64,000 nucleotides of DNA from Macrotis lagotis. Taxonomy: Eukaryota; Chordata; Mammalia; Peramelemorphia; Peramelidae. The stretch covers positions 251,974,518-252,038,517 of the forward strand of contig NC_133658.1 of NCBI RefSeq assembly GCF_037893015.1, in the 5' to 3' direction. The notes under the pieces are model-generated. The model had not been told where the DNA came from. It ran no database searches and worked only from the letters and a program-made list of their open reading frames with translations. How positions within the stretch are numbered: position 1 is the stretch's first letter; the number at the start of each line of letters is the position of its first letter. Shown in pieces: positions 31,736-42,910 of the stretch. The position numbers were made by a program, and so were the translations under genes.

Positions 31736-32379
31736 TACCTCTATAATTCTCTGAAATGAAGGACAGATGGAATCTATCTTCCAGAAGACATAGGATGTGA
31801 TTTCTAGTTCCTATTTCCTCATCATAGAGAAATTTCTAATTATTACCAGAAGTAAAAGAATAAATCTCTGTCCTGGATTAAACTTTAATGTTACAAGAGA
31901 CCAGCTCCTAGTCTAGCAGGATATAGACTTGTTCCATGTAGTCCCATAGGGCAAAACTAGAGCCAAGGGTGGGAATTGGGGATATGCATGAAGAAACTAA
32001 AAGCAGAGAGATTTGGATATTCAGGAATATATAACACATCTGGTGTAAGAGCTTGCCAAGCCCTTTTCAGGGTTGCTCATCTGTCATTGATGTCCACTTG
32101 CCATCCAACTCTCACCTATGGCTCTGAGAAACTGCAACAGCCACACCCTAGTATCTCAGCAGATAGGTTAAGGATAATCAGGTTAAAGGTAACCAACAGG
32201 CCTCAGACTCATAAGTGAGACAGGGAGGGTGTTACCCCAAGCATGTGAAGACTTACCCCAGCAGAATGAGAGATAGGACAATTTGTTCCAATGACCATGA
32301 AGGCAGGTGAAGCAGACACCATGGAAAAACTAGAGCTAGGTCAGACATTGAAGATGGCAAGATCATCCACTGCAACTAG
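31736..32379. other. No recognised element
   Basis: Nothing assignable. The 80-aa frame at 31976-32218 shows no domain or splice context. Confidence 0.4.
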
Positions 32380-32560
32380 GGCCATTGCCAGTGGTCCTGG
32401 CTTTTGTCCTGTCACTGGACTTCGATGACTCTGGAAGAAAGAGTGAAGCTGACAACCTTATGCAATTCCACCTCATTTAAACTCAATTCACTATCAAATC
32501 AAGATATCATCCAGTGATGTCACTGGTCCTTTTCAAAAAGGAAGAACAATAGACTTTAAT
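32380..32560 (+). repeat. ATC-tailed SINE, tail portion
   Basis: TGTCCTGTCACTGGACTTCG, AGAAAGAGTGAAGCTGACAA, AATCAAGATATCATCCAGTG, ATGTCACTGGTCCTTTTCAA, AAGGAAGAACAATAG. No head. Confidence 0.65.
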
Positions 32561-32750
32561 AAACAACCTTTCCTCCACTTCCCAACTCAGAATATAATGA
32601 CAAAATTTAAAAAAAAAATAATAAAAATGTTAAATGAACTATAAAGATGTGTATGATCCCTTTAAAAAGTGGAAACAAGTTCTTTGAAGATTGACCTACC
32701 CCAGAATGGTCTTTAAAGGGCAATCCAAATAGATTCTTAATAAATTTGTT

Positions 32751-32936
32751 GGGGGGAGGGGGCATGGCTAGGTGGTGCAGTGGGTAGAGCACCCACCCTG
32801 GAGCCCTGGAGTCAGGAGTAACTGAGTTTAAATCCAGCCTCAGACACTTAATAATTACCTAGCTGTGTATGGTCTTGGGCAAGTCATTTAACTCCATTGC
32901 CTTACAAATAAAAAAAAAACCTAAAAATAAATAAAT
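32751..32936 (+). repeat. WSINE1-type SINE
   Basis: Head with a small internal repeat (CCTGGAGCCCTGGAGTCAGG), CORE GTCTTGGGCAAGTCATTTAA, tail CTTACAAATAAAAAAAAAAC and AAAT units. The AAATTTGTT / AAATTTTGTT flanks fit a target duplication. Confidence 0.85.
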
Positions 32937-33246
32937 AAATTTTGTTCCAATGAGTTCAGGCATCCAGGTTGGGGAATATATTGGTGTAATATGGCCTGGG
33001 TCCCTAGATTGTGGGATGGTGATGGAAAAGAGGGGGAAAGAGGAAGATTTTCTTGCTCTCTCTCCCCTTGGCTATGGCACTGAGCATCTACAGCTCATCA
33101 CCCAGAAGGAGGTACCAATCCAGAAACTAAAGAGAATGTCATTTTGAGACACAGGCAGGGAGAAGCACTGCCTCCAGGGAGAAAGCACAGATGGCAGCAG
33201 ATAAGAGAGCCAACTGTGGAATAAAGAGAGAATTGTAGAGCCTAGC

Positions 33247-33643
33247 ACAAAGGAGGCACATTGGATAGAGTGCTGGGTCTGGAGTCAGGAAGACCTGAGT
33301 TCAGTTCTGGCCTGGGACACTTACTAACTGAGTGACCCTGAGAAAGTCACTTATCCCTGTTTGCTTCAGTTTCCTCACCTGTAAAATGACCTGAAGAAGA
33401 AAATGGCAAACTACTCTAGTATCTTGTCAAGAAAATCCCAATGGGGCAGCTAGGTGGCGCAGTGGATCACCAGCCCTGGAGCCAGGAGGACCTGAGTTCA
33501 AATGTGACCTCAGACATTTAATAATTACCTAGCTGTGTGGACTTGGGCAATCCACTTAACCCCACTGCCTTGCCAAAAAACCTAAAAAAAATTCCAAATG
33601 GGATCATGAGTAAGATATGACTGAAACAATTGAACAAAAGCAA
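33247..33643 (+). repeat. RTE-tailed SINE split by a WSINE1-type SINE
   Basis: First part 33247-33442: head, CORE GTGACCCTGAGAAAGTCACT, GTTTCCTCACCTGTAAAATG, start of the RTE tail. Second part 33589-33643: ATGGGATCATGAGTAAGATA, TGACTGAAACAATTGAACAA. Confidence 0.85.
33443..33588 (+). repeat. WSINE1-type SINE nested in an RTE-tailed SINE
   Basis: Head GGGGCAGCTAGGTGGCGCAG, GGAGGACCTGAG (subfamily A), TTGCCAAAAAACCTAAAAAA. The host repeats AAAATCCCAATG / AAAATTCCAAATG at the two ends. Part of the A/B-box spacing is deleted (GTGGATCACCAGCC). Confidence 0.92.
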
Positions 33644-33679
33644 TTCTCATTAAATAAGGGATTGAATTAGATTGTCTTT

Positions 33680-33831
33680 TTCTTTTTTAGGTTTTTGTAA
33701 GGCAAATGGGGTTAAGCGGCTTGCCCAAGGCCACACAGCTAGGTAATTATTAAGTGTCTGAGCCAGATTTGAACTCAGGTACTCCTGACTCCAGGGCTGG
33801 TGCTCTATTCACTGCGCCACCTAGCCGCCCC
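33680..33831 (-). repeat. WSINE1-type SINE
   Basis: A subfamily-B antisense copy (GCGGCTTGCCCAAGGCCACA, GGTACTCCTGACTCCAGG). Flanks TAGATTGTCTTT (33668-33679) and TAGATGGTCTTT (33832-33843) differ by one base. Confidence 0.92.
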
Positions 33832-33852
33832 TAGATGGTCTTTAAGATCCTT

Positions 33853-34112
33853 AATGGGCAGCTAGTTGGCACAGTGGATAATGTGCCAGGTCTGGAGTCA
33901 GGAAGATGAGTCTTCCTGAGTTCAAATTTGGCTTCAGACACTTACTAGCTGTGTGACCCACCACAAGTTACCTCTGTGTGCCTCAATTTTCTCATCTGCA
34001 AAGTGAGCTAGAGAAAGAAGTGACAAAACCATCCCAGTATTTTTGTCGAGAAAAACCTATGAAAAGGGTCACAAAGAGTTGAACATGACTGAAAATGACT
34101 AAAGAACAGCAT
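33853..34112 (+). repeat. RTE-tailed SINE, full length
   Basis: GGGCAGCTAGTTGGCACAGT, GGAAGATGAGTCTTCCTGAG, TGTGTGACCCACCACAAGTT, CTCAATTTTCTCATCTGCAA, GTCACAAAGAGTTGAACATG, ACTGAAAATGACTAAAGAAC. Confidence 0.88.
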
Positions 34113-34384
34113 GAGAGGTGACTTTTAGTGAGAAGACTCAACAATCTCAGATGAATCACCATAGCAGCAACAATATGGTACCTAGAGAGCATGCTCTAAA
34201 TTTTCCTTAAGAAGAGAAAAGACCTTAGGGCCCCAGAATACTGAAATCACTTTGACCACCTATAATCCTTTTGCATATGCCTCACCACAGTTGTATTCTT
34301 AGTTTGTATTAACTGTTCCCAAAGACATGATATATTTGTAGGAGAGTACACTTTAGGTGTATGAGGGAATTGGCTCGTAACAAT

Positions 34385-34680
34385 TGTTAGACAGTTAAGT
34401 GAAGTGGATAATGTTGACCTGGAGTCAGTAAGACCTGAGTTCAAATCTAACTTTGGACACTGCTTAGCCTAGTGATCTTTGGTATGTCACTTAATCTCTG
34501 TCTGCCTCAGTTTCCTCAACTGTAAAACTAAGATAATAATAGCACTTCCCTCTAAGAGTTATTGTGAGAATCAAAAGAGATACAATATTTGTAAAGTGTT
34601 TAACACAATGCTCTCAACACATTCTAGGCACTATTGAATATTTATTTATTTATTCCTTTTCCTTCCCTGGTTCTTCATAT
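34385..34680 (+). repeat. THER1/MIR-type SINE, near full length
   Basis: Head AGACAGTTAAGTGAAGTGGA, CTGAGTTCAAATCTAACTTT, CTCAGTTTCCTCAACTGTAA, then the MIR/L2-type tail (TAAAGTGTTTAACACAATGC, ACATTCTAGGCAC). Confidence 0.78.
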
Positions 34681-35190
34681 ACCAATTTAATAGATGCCTT
34701 TGCCTTGTGCTAATTGTATCTATTTGCTGACTATTAATAAGAAAGTCACTGGTGGGTGCTAATGAGTTATAATTTTAAGAGTAGAAGCATCCCTTTGAAC
34801 CACTGAGAGTAGCCACTCCCTGGATACCTCACAAATCCACGATCACCAAGTTTGGAAGGTGGCCTAAAGAGGTTATTACATAAGAATAGATTAAGTTAAC
34901 CATGAATTGGCTACCTTGGCAGGTAATAAGATTCTGCCCTATAGATTGGCAAATAGATGCCAGTTGGCCAGCCCTCAAGGGATATTGAAGATAAAGATCC
35001 CTGCAGTTATATATGTGAGTTTGAACTAGGAACCTTTTCTTCCCAAGATGCTATGATTCTGCATTTTAGTCCTTCAACAATAACAAAAACACTAAGCAAG
35101 GTTGCTTCTCACCTCTTTTCTTTCTCTCCCCCTTTTTAAAAAAAATATCATTTTTCTGCCCATTTATTTCAGCATCCCACTGAACTCTCA
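34681..35190. other. No recognised element
   Basis: Nothing assigned in these 500 bases. The 60-aa and 122-aa plus frames at 34957-35470 have no recognisable domain, and the latter runs on into L2 and L1 sequence. Confidence 0.4.
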
Positions 35191-35194
35191 GGCA

Positions 35195-35328
35195 AGTCAG
35201 ATCAATATGCATTTATTAAGTACCTGTCAGAACTGTGCAAAACTCTGTACAAAGAAAGTCCCCAATATTCCCTGCTCTCAAGGAGCTCACAGTCTAATAG
35301 GGGAGACAATACACACAAATAAGAGCCA
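35195..35328 (-). repeat. L2 LINE 3-prime end
   Basis: ATATGCATTTATTAAGTACC, TGTCAGAACTGTGCAAAACT, CCCTGCTCTCAAGGAGCTCA, CAGTCTAATAGGGGAGACAA, in antisense. Confidence 0.75.
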
Positions 35329-35905
35329 GGAGGGAGCCAAGATGGCAGAGAAAAGGCAGGGACAAAATTCACCTGAGTTCTCCCCAATTCCCTTCCAAAC
35401 AATTTTAAATTGTACCTCAAAACAAATTCTGGAGCAGCAACAGAACCCACAAAAGGACAGGGTAAGATGACTTTCCAGCCTAAGACAATTTAGAATGTGA
35501 TTAAGAATGATCTATCATGTTGAGGTGAGAGTGGGGCATGGCAGGCTTAGTTAGTGTAGATCGTGCCATAAAAAACTAGTCACAGACCTTGGGAGGGACC
35601 TTGAATCTGCAGCAGCAGCACCCAGAGCTCTAGCCCACAGATGGCAAGGGGGTCAGGCAACTGGTCAGAAGAAGATTACAGGGATCACTCTGCTGCCACC
35701 AGAGGCAGAACTCTGTCACATTACCCATACTGAGATCTGATCACAGTCCTGCATCATAGGCACAGGGCAAGGAGGACAGCTAGCATACCAGAGGATCCTG
35801 GTCACAGTTCCTGAGTTGAATAGGATGTTTGTGATCACTTACAGACCAGAGTTCAGATCACAAAAGCAATAAACCCACCTCTCCAACTTGAAAGAATTAG
35901 AATTG
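35329..35905 (+). repeat. L1 5-prime UTR fragment
   Basis: GGAGGGAGCCAAGATGGCAG is the typical start of marsupial L1 elements, followed by GCAGGGACAAAATTCACCTG and AGTTCTCCCCAATTCCC. It runs about 550 bases to the microsatellite at 35910; ORF1 is not reached. Confidence 0.75.
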
Positions 35906-35909
35906 AAAG

Positions 35910-36053
<144 letters not shown>

Positions 36054-36124
36054 CCAGAACTAGCTCTGAAAATAGTTGCAAAAAAAAAAAACCTATCAAT
36101 TTTCTAGTATGACAGAAAAAAGAA

Positions 36125-36695
36125 AATAACAAATATTGCAGGGGATATGGGAAAACTGAAATACTAATGTGCTATAAGTAAGAGTTATAAACTGATTCAA
36201 CTATTCTATAGATCACTTTGCAACCATGCTCAATGGGCTAAAAACAATATATACCCTTTGACCCAGCAATACCATTATATTCTAAAGAGATTAAAAACCA
36301 AAAAGGAAAAGGATTTTTATGGCAGCCCATTTTTGTGGTGGCAAAGAATTGGAAATTGAGGTGATGCTCATCAATTGGGAAACTGAAATTGACCAAGTAG
36401 TGGCATATGATTGTGATGAAATACTAAAGAAATGACAAGTAAGATGCACTGAGAAAAACCTGGAAACGCATTCAGGATGAAAGTGAAGTGAGCAGATCTA
36501 GGAGAAGAGGGTTTACAGTAACAAAACAAAGTCTAGACAGGATAAATTTGAGATAATCAACACTGTCTTTGACTACGCAACCTATCCCCCTCTCCAGACG
36601 CCAGGATTCCAGAAGTATTTCAAAATTCCCCTCCAGATTGCTGAAAACTATCTTTGAATGTAGTTGGAAAAACAAATAAATAAAATATTTTAAGT
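36125..36695 (+). repeat. L1 ORF2 end and 3-prime region
   Basis: TACCCTTTGACCCAGCAATA (ORF2 end), TTGTGGTGGCAAAGAATTGG, ATGCTCATCAATTGGGAAAC, AGTGAAGTGAGCAGATCTAG, and a TTGGAAAAACAAATAAATAA tail. Confidence 0.75.
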
Positions 36696-36904
36696 TTTAA
36701 AAAAATATTGCTACCTGCCTCTCCTGGACAGAGTATTGAGAACTAATAGTCATTCCTTCCAGTTAATATGTATTTTTTAACAAAAACCTTCAAATCCCTA
36801 ATGTGTGTAATGGGGAAATTTCAGGTTTAGTAGACATACCAAGGTGGGAGCAAGTTATATTCAGATATATATTCAGATTTTTGGCCCTATACTATGAAAC
36901 TTAA

Positions 36905-37100
36905 GAATCAGGAGACAAGGGTTTTATGCCACTTACTATCTAGGTGACCTTGAAGAAGTCACTTAACTTCTTGGAACCTCAGTTTCTTCAACTATAAAAT
37001 GGGGATAATAATAATAGATCTACCTATTTGCCAGGGATGTTTCAAGGATCAAATGCAGTAACATAGGGAAAGGACTTTGTAATCATAAAGTTCTATGGAA
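36905..37100 (+). repeat. MIR-type SINE
   Basis: CTTACTATCTAGGTGACCTT, GAAGAAGTCACTTAACTTCT, CTCAGTTTCTTCAACTATAA, AATGGGGATAATAATAATAG and a matching tail: a fairly well preserved MIR. Confidence 0.7.
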
Positions 37101-37189
37101 ATGTCATTCCATTTATTCTCATTGATTCATTTAACCTTTCTTATTTGGATGACTCCCAAAACTTTGTCTCCAATCTTGACTGCTTTTTC

Positions 37190-37480
37190 TAAAATTCAAT
37201 CTGACATATTCAACTGCCTGTTAGACTTTTTCACTATGTTAGACTCAGCATGTCTAAAATCAAACTCTTCACCCACCACTTCCAATTCAGTCTCCTTAAT
37301 GGTCCTGCCATCCCTCCAATCTGTCAGACTTCAAGTCTCAGGTCGTTTTTGTCTTATTCTTCTCCAACCTTCCCAGACAATGAGTCAGAGTCCTCTTTCA
37401 CTTAGTAAAATCTCTAAATCAGTCCTTCCTCATAACTCAACTCAAACTACTCCTCTAACTTAACCTCCTGTAACTCTTTT
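37190..37480 (+). repeat. L2 LINE ORF2 fragment
   Basis: ATATTCAACTGCCTGTTAGA, CTCAGCATGTCTAAAATCAA, CTTAATGGTCCTGCCATCCC. These match the L2 stretch in which the ORF reads NMSKTEL then TILPV. The 122-aa frame 37095-37463 is a residue of it and not a gene. Confidence 0.6.
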
Positions 37481-37569
37481 TCACCTACCCTTCATACCAA
37501 TAAATCATCCTCCTGTGACATTCACGATACCAGTCTCATATCTTCCTCCTGCTTTTATAAATATCATTA

Positions 37570-37740
37570 ACTCATGTGTAAACAGCATTTTAAATTTTGA
37601 AAAGCACTTTCCTCAAAACAGTTCTGTGAAGTAGAAAATACAAGTACCGTAATCTCTGCTTTACCTAATAGAAGACTGAAGCTCAGGGTTGCCAAAGGTC
37701 ATATAGCTAAGCAGTGTTGGAACACTAAGTCCCTGGTATC
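37570..37740 (-). repeat. MIR-type SINE fragment
   Basis: AACAGTTCTGTGAAGTAGAA, TCTGCTTTACCTAATAGAAG, GGTTGCCAAAGGTCATATAG. Confidence 0.5.
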
Positions 37741-38133
37741 TCTATAAAGACTTTCTGGGACCACTTCCACTCACAGAAATGTCCCTTCACTGAATTCCTT
37801 TAGTACTTACTCTCTGTGAAGTAGAAAATCATTTCATTTCCTTGAGTCTCTGTTTCTCCATTATAAAATGGGTATGATATTCCTTCTCATGGAAGAATAG
37901 GCAATATTTATCCTGCATGAAATGGAAAGAAATCCTACACCCAGCCCAGAGGTGGACAGATGCTCTGCTGTTCCACTACCATTGCATTCCATGATCAGTA
38001 GCTCTTTAACCATTTGATCCTAGGAAATTAAGAAGCTTTTCCATCCTCTAGTCAGCAGTCTAAATATTATGAATTAGTCATTTGGGAATAGAACAGAAAA
38101 ATGTTGTTTGGGTCAATGCTAAGTCAAAGGTAG

Positions 38134-38244
<111 letters not shown>

Positions 38245-38744
38245 CTGCCTAAAACCATTCAGTACAAAAAAGGACTTCTCAGTATGGTGAAAAGAGTTCT
38301 AGTTTTGAACCATTAAACCAGGAATCAAACTCTAGGTTGCTCTTAGCTATCTGTGTAATATTCCATCTGTAAAACAAGAGGACAGAAAGAAATAACTCTA
38401 AGGTCCCTTCCAGCTCTAATTCCATGAATAGCCAATGGAAAATTTGAGACATTTGTTTTTGGCATAATTACCCTCTTTTATATTTCTCTCTTCTTCCTGT
38501 CTGGGTACCCAGTGACCCAACCTGCCTGTCAGAGGAAAATTGATAATATGGGTTTCCCAAAAACTGAACATGAATTAGGTGTAGTAACTGAGTTTTCCAT
38601 TTAAAGACGATTTATATTTTAACAGAAAGGTCTGGAGAAGGCAAAGTTTAACCAGAAGAATAAAATACTATTGGTAGGCAGGATTTAAGCTTCAAGACAC
38701 TCGGAATTTCCTCTTTGCCCTTAAAAAGTTCTCCCCAATCCATT

Positions 38745-38935
38745 TCTATTCTTTGAAATAACTCTTCTGATTATGGATTTCATTTGGGAAGCTCTCTGAT
38801 GTTTGCAATGTTCTGAGCTAGATGCAATCAGCACAATGTTATTTGCAAATGGAACATCTGGAGGATTTCCCTATGTGTATGGAATTCTTTTGGATTCTTC
38901 ATTGAACATCCTCCATGCCGGTGACACATACATTT
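38745..38935 (-). repeat. RTE-type LINE, reverse-transcriptase core fragment
   Basis: On the minus strand the segment at about 38822-38848 reads PFANNIVLIA, a decayed form of the FADDIVL reverse-transcriptase motif of RTE elements. It is followed downstream by AEHCKHQRASQMKS-like sequence. It lies in the same orientation as 39840-40690 and is probably the later part of that element. Confidence 0.55.
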
Positions 38936-38939
38936 AATG

Positions 38940-39050
38940 AGCTTTGTTGTGTCTGACTCTTCAGTGTCTGAAGCTAGATTTGAACTTTAAGATGAGCCTT
39001 CCTGACTCTAGACCTGGCACTCTATCTACTGTGCCATTTACCTGCCCTTT
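38940..39050 (-). repeat. RTE-tailed SINE, internally deleted
   Basis: TTTGTTGTGTCTGACTCTTC joins directly to GTGTCTGAAGCTAGATTTGA and a head ending CTACTGTGCCATTTACCTGC. The middle (CORE and TTTACAGATG region) is missing. Confidence 0.65.
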
Positions 39051-39117
39051 AATAAGCATACATTTCCCTGTTTTATTTCTTACTTGATTGATAGAGTCTT
39101 TGAAAAAAAAATCTTTA

Positions 39118-39370
39118 TGATGGCATGGTAGATAAAGAGTGTTGGACTTGGAGACAGGAAGATCTGAAATAGAATCCTTACTTAAATACTTACACAATGT
39201 GTGACCATGGACAAGTTGCTTAACTTCTCTCAACCTCAGTTTCCTCATTTGCAAAATGAAAATCATATGGAACCTACCTTAATGGGAGTGATTGGGAGAG
39301 TCAAATAAGAATATATGTAAAACACATAGCAATCCTTAAAGCAAAACATAAATGCTAGTTGTTATTTTTT
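39118..39370 (+). repeat. THER1/MIR-type SINE
   Basis: GATGGCATGGTAGATAAAGA, GTGTGACCATGGACAAGTTG, CCTCAGTTTCCTCATTTGCA, then GTAAAACACATAGCAATCCT and ATAAATGCTAGTTGTTAT. Confidence 0.75.
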
Positions 39371-39471
39371 ATTATTGCTTAGGAAATGTGGTATGACATT
39401 AACATAAGGGAAACACCTTGTTGGAGAAGAATTTTTAAGTTAACATTTTACACTACCAATTAAAATGCTTT

Positions 39472-39630
39472 GGGGCATCTAGGCACAGTGGATAGAGCAT
39501 TGGCCCTGGAGTCAGGAGGTTCCCAGTTCAAATCCATTCTCAGACACTTAATAATAGCCTAGCTGTGTGACCTAGCTATGTGACCCCCTATTGCCTTTGC
39601 AAAAAAAAAACTTTAAAACTCAAAAAAACC
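39472..39630 (+). repeat. WSINE1-type SINE
   Basis: A perfect 11-base duplication TAAAATGCTTT (39461-39471, 39631-39641). The head is shortened (GGGGCATCTAGGCACAGTGG) and the CORE contains a small duplication (GTGTGACCTAGCTATGTGAC). Confidence 0.92.
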
Positions 39631-39839
39631 TAAAATGCTTTTTTATAGTCAATAAACAGTAAGCATAGTGAGATCTATGCTATGCCTCTCTTAGTCAATA
39701 TTGTCTATAAATAAAGATGTCTTGCACACATTTGTGATAGTTCCTTATACATTTGGGAATAATGAAAGTGAAATGGGAAAACAGGAATATGATTTGGTTA
39801 ATTATTGTTAATTTTTAAATTGACTGTGATTTTCTCCCC

Positions 39840-40690
39840 TTCTCAAGCATCTAGTATCTGACCTTTTTCAGATATCTGGGGAACCAATTCCTCAATATTC
39901 TCAAAATTGTGTCGCTTCCAGTGTAAACCTCCTCTGTCTATATTTGAATGCGTTCTTCCCATCTTTGTTTACTTTGGTGACATTTCTATATCTTCAAGCA
40001 GCACATTGGGGATTATGAGGTTGAAGTCCAAAGGTGATGACCCCATAATCACTGATGGAGAAAAGAATTTGTTATGGAAGTTTTGACAGATTTTTTTTAC
40101 ATTTTTTGGTAATTTTGTTATTGTTCTTATTCTAGTATCAACCTTAAGAGCTTTTAGAATGATCTGACTGCACTGGGCATATTGCCAAGCTTTCTATAAA
40201 CTCCCCTTCTTCTTGCTATTTCTTGAGGTACTGCTACTCTTCTATCATCCTTCTCTATATGATTTTACTAACAAGTTTATGTTCTAATTCAGTGTTGGCA
40301 TTAGCTGTCATCTTACTCCATTTGGCAAAGATATTAACCTGTTTAAGGTGGTCTTTGTTATGGCAATTGATTTAAATCAGTTTAACTTCCTTAAGAAATG
40401 GTGATAGTCTATGCCAATGTCTATATTTTTATCCATTTCTTATTTTTTGACCTTGATAACTTATTTAAATTAGTCAGGTTGGAGTCATCTCAATTGCAGA
40501 CCATATCTTCTCATCTCCACATCTTTTTATTTTCATCAGGAGGTACTGATTTTTACCTTTGCTTTCACAAGTTGATAGTTTGACTACGAATAGACAGTTG
40601 ATTAAGAAATGAATACCCTCATCAGTAACCAGCCAATTTCCTGTTCTTCCTGTCTGTTAGAATATCAATTTCTTTTTTCCCAATGTTATT
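39840..40690 (-). repeat. RTE-type LINE, endonuclease to RT-start region
   Basis: On the minus strand, near 40630, a frame reads RWLVTDEGIHFLI, like the RTE endonuclease C-terminus. At about 39970-40030 another reads IIPNVLLEDIEMS, like the VPDVLxxEVEMAL start of the RT domain. Several stops and frame changes separate them. It is an old, decayed RTE copy; its 3-prime part appears at 38745-38935. Confidence 0.55.
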
Positions 40691-40944
40691 AAGTGTTTAT
40701 CATGGATAAAAACTTGGGGCATAGAAAGTCAATGCTGGAAGAGACCTATGAGATAGTCTAGTTCAGTCTTTATCATTTTATGTTAGTTTTAGAAAAGCTT
40801 TTGCTTTTATGCTCATCTCTCAATGTGCCAACCCTCCATCACTGAAAAACTTTTTTTGTAATTAAGTCATGGGTGGAGAGGTGGAGGAAAGGGGGTCAGC
40901 GGAGAGGGGTAGAGGAAGAAGCAAACATTTTTTAATCACCTACT

Positions 40945-41195
40945 ATTTTGTAGGTGTGGGCACTATGAGTACTTAGATATTATCCTCACAATAATCCTGT
41001 GAAGTAGATGATATTATTATAATATTACATTACATTATATTATATTATTATGATATTATATTATGTTATCTGCATTTTACTGAGGGAGAAAGAGGTTACC
41101 CAAGGTCACACAGCTAGTAAATGTCTGAAACTTGAATTTAATGTAGTCTTACTGACTCCAGGTCCAGCATCCTCCACTGTGTCACTTAGCTGCCC
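40945..41195 (-). repeat. THER1/MIR-type SINE with an ATT repeat inside
   Basis: CACCTACTATTTTGTAGGTG, CTCACAATAATCCTGTGAAG, an expanded ATTAT/ATATT block (41010-41068), ACCCAAGGTCACACAGCTAG, and a head ending GTGTCACTTAGCTGCCC. Confidence 0.75.
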
Positions 41196-41289
41196 ACTTA
41201 CCAACACAGTGACAGAATCTGGCAGTATTCAAAAAGAGAATTCCTCACCCATAAGCATCTACTTTCTGCATTCATTGCTGGTCATTATG

Positions 41290-41640
41290 AATAATCAGTT
41301 TAGCGAATGGCTTAGTTATTCTCAACAATACAATGATCCAAGACAACTCTGGTCTTGAAAAATAATGAAAAATGTTATTCATTCCCAGAGAAAGAACTGA
41401 TGGATTCTGAATACAGATTGAAGCATATTTTTTTACTTTATTTTTCTTGGGTTTTTATTTTGGTTTATATTTCTTTTACAGCATGACTAATACGGAAATA
41501 TGTTTTACATGACTACACGTGTATCATCCATATCAAATTGCTTGCCTACTCAATGAGGGGGTGAGGGAAAGGAGGGAGAGAATTTTAAAAACTAATGTTG
41601 AAAATTGTTTCATATGTAATTGAGTAAAAATAAAATACTA
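41290..41640 (+). repeat. L1 3-prime end
   Basis: CAACAATACAATGATCCAAG, GAACTGATGGATTCTGAATA, CAGCATGACTAATACGGAAA, AAATTGCTTGCCTACTCAAT, and a TGTAATTGAGTAAAAATAAA tail. It is close to the copies at 6245 and 59580. Confidence 0.85.
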
Positions 41641-42057
41641 AATAAGGCTTAGTTTCATTTAAGTATTTTTTTTTCACCAATACCTCCATGCATCCTCATT
41701 TTATAGCAAAAGTAACTGAGTTTGAGAGTTTAGGTGACTCTCTCCTGGTCAGAAAACCAGTAAGCAGTAGAGTTGAATCCATGGGTGAAGCTTATGTGAC
41801 TCAAGCCTCTGAGCAAAGACTCTGAAACTTTTCCATTAATCCATCTAACACTTATCATATATCATCTGGCATCTTTGGGCATATGTTCAGATGTATGAGT
41901 CTTAACCTTTCTAAATAGGCTTTTTGGTCTTAATGTCCCCCACATGCCAAGCCTATACCAGTATACACTAGTTGACCAGCTTTCATTGATGTACCCATAT
42001 TTGTCAATGCAGACAACTAAAAAGAGAAATGTACAAAGGAGCAGGCATCATCATTTG

Positions 42058-42185
42058 GTCAATAAACATTTATTAAACATCTATGATGTTCCAGACCCCA
42101 TTAAGTACTGCATATACAAATACCGACAAAAAATGAAAAATAATTACTGTTCTCTAGGAGCTTACAATCTAATAAGGAAGCTCAA
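42058..42185 (-). repeat. L2 LINE 3-prime end
   Basis: GTCAATAAACATTTATTAAA, CATCTATGATGTTCCAGACC, TCTCTAGGAGCTTACAATCT. Confidence 0.75.
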
Positions 42186-42264
42186 TAGGGAGTAAGAGGA
42201 AGCTTGATGGAGAAGTATAAGGACGTCCAAAAGAGTGCAGAGCTTCATAAGAAATGACAAGATG

Positions 42265-42416
42265 AGGGCAGCTAGGTGGGGTAGTGGATAGAGCATGCCC
42301 TGGAGTCAGGAGGACCTGAATTCAAATGTGACCTCGGACACAGTAATTACCTAGCTGTGTGACCTTCGGCAAGTCACTTAATCTTGTTGCCTTGCAAAAA
42401 TTAAAAAAAAAAAAAA
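42265..42416 (+). repeat. WSINE1-type SINE
   Basis: A perfect 16-base duplication AAGAAATGACAAGATG (42249-42264, 42417-42432). Subfamily A (GGAGGACCTGAA, GTGTGACCTTCGGCAAGTCA) with a pure A tail of about 16. Confidence 0.95.
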
Positions 42417-42469
42417 AAGAAATGACAAGATGGCTGGCCTGGGTCTCCTCCTTAATGGAACTAAGTATG

Positions 42470-42660
42470 GCATAATGGAGAGAACACTGAAATTGGAGTC
42501 AAAGTCCTGGGTTCAAATTTTACCTTAGACACCTACTGGTTGTGTGATTCTGGAAAAGCACTTAAATTCTCTCTGCTTCAATTTTCTCATCTAAATGAGG
42601 GAGGTAGATGTGATGACCTCCTAAAGTCCTTTTAGCTCCAAACCTATGTCTTGTTTCTGA
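42470..42660 (+). repeat. MIR/THER1-type SINE
   Basis: GCATAATGGAGAGAACACTG, GTGTGATTCTGGAAAAGCAC, TCAATTTTCTCATCTAAATG, ATGACCTCCTAAAGTCC. Confidence 0.65.
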
Positions 42661-42819
42661 TTAAATAACTCAAAGGCCAAGCCTCTGTGGGGCTATGGAT
42701 TGGAGGTATTATATTTGTGGCCAGAGGACTGCATTGTTATTTAGCAAATCACAAGGAAAATTTAAAAAAAAAACTAGAAATGAGGAGGAGGAATAGAGGA
42801 TTTAAGAATGAAGACTATG

Positions 42820-42910
42820 GAACATAGATTGCTAGAGCTAAGAGAGACCTTAGAGATCATAGAGTCCAAGGAATTCATCTTACATATGAGAAAACTAAGA
42901 ACAAGGCAGG
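42820..42910 (-). repeat. MIR-like repeat edge
   Basis: CATAGATTGCTAGAGCTAAG, AGAGACCTTAGAGATCATAG, TTACATATGAGAAAACTAAG. Confidence 0.5.

Noticed and set aside
35102-35470. 122-residue plus-strand frame
   Set aside because: Runs from unassigned DNA through an antisense L2 tail into an L1 5-prime UTR.
37095-37463. 122-residue plus-strand frame
   Set aside because: A residue of the L2 reverse-transcriptase region, not a host gene.
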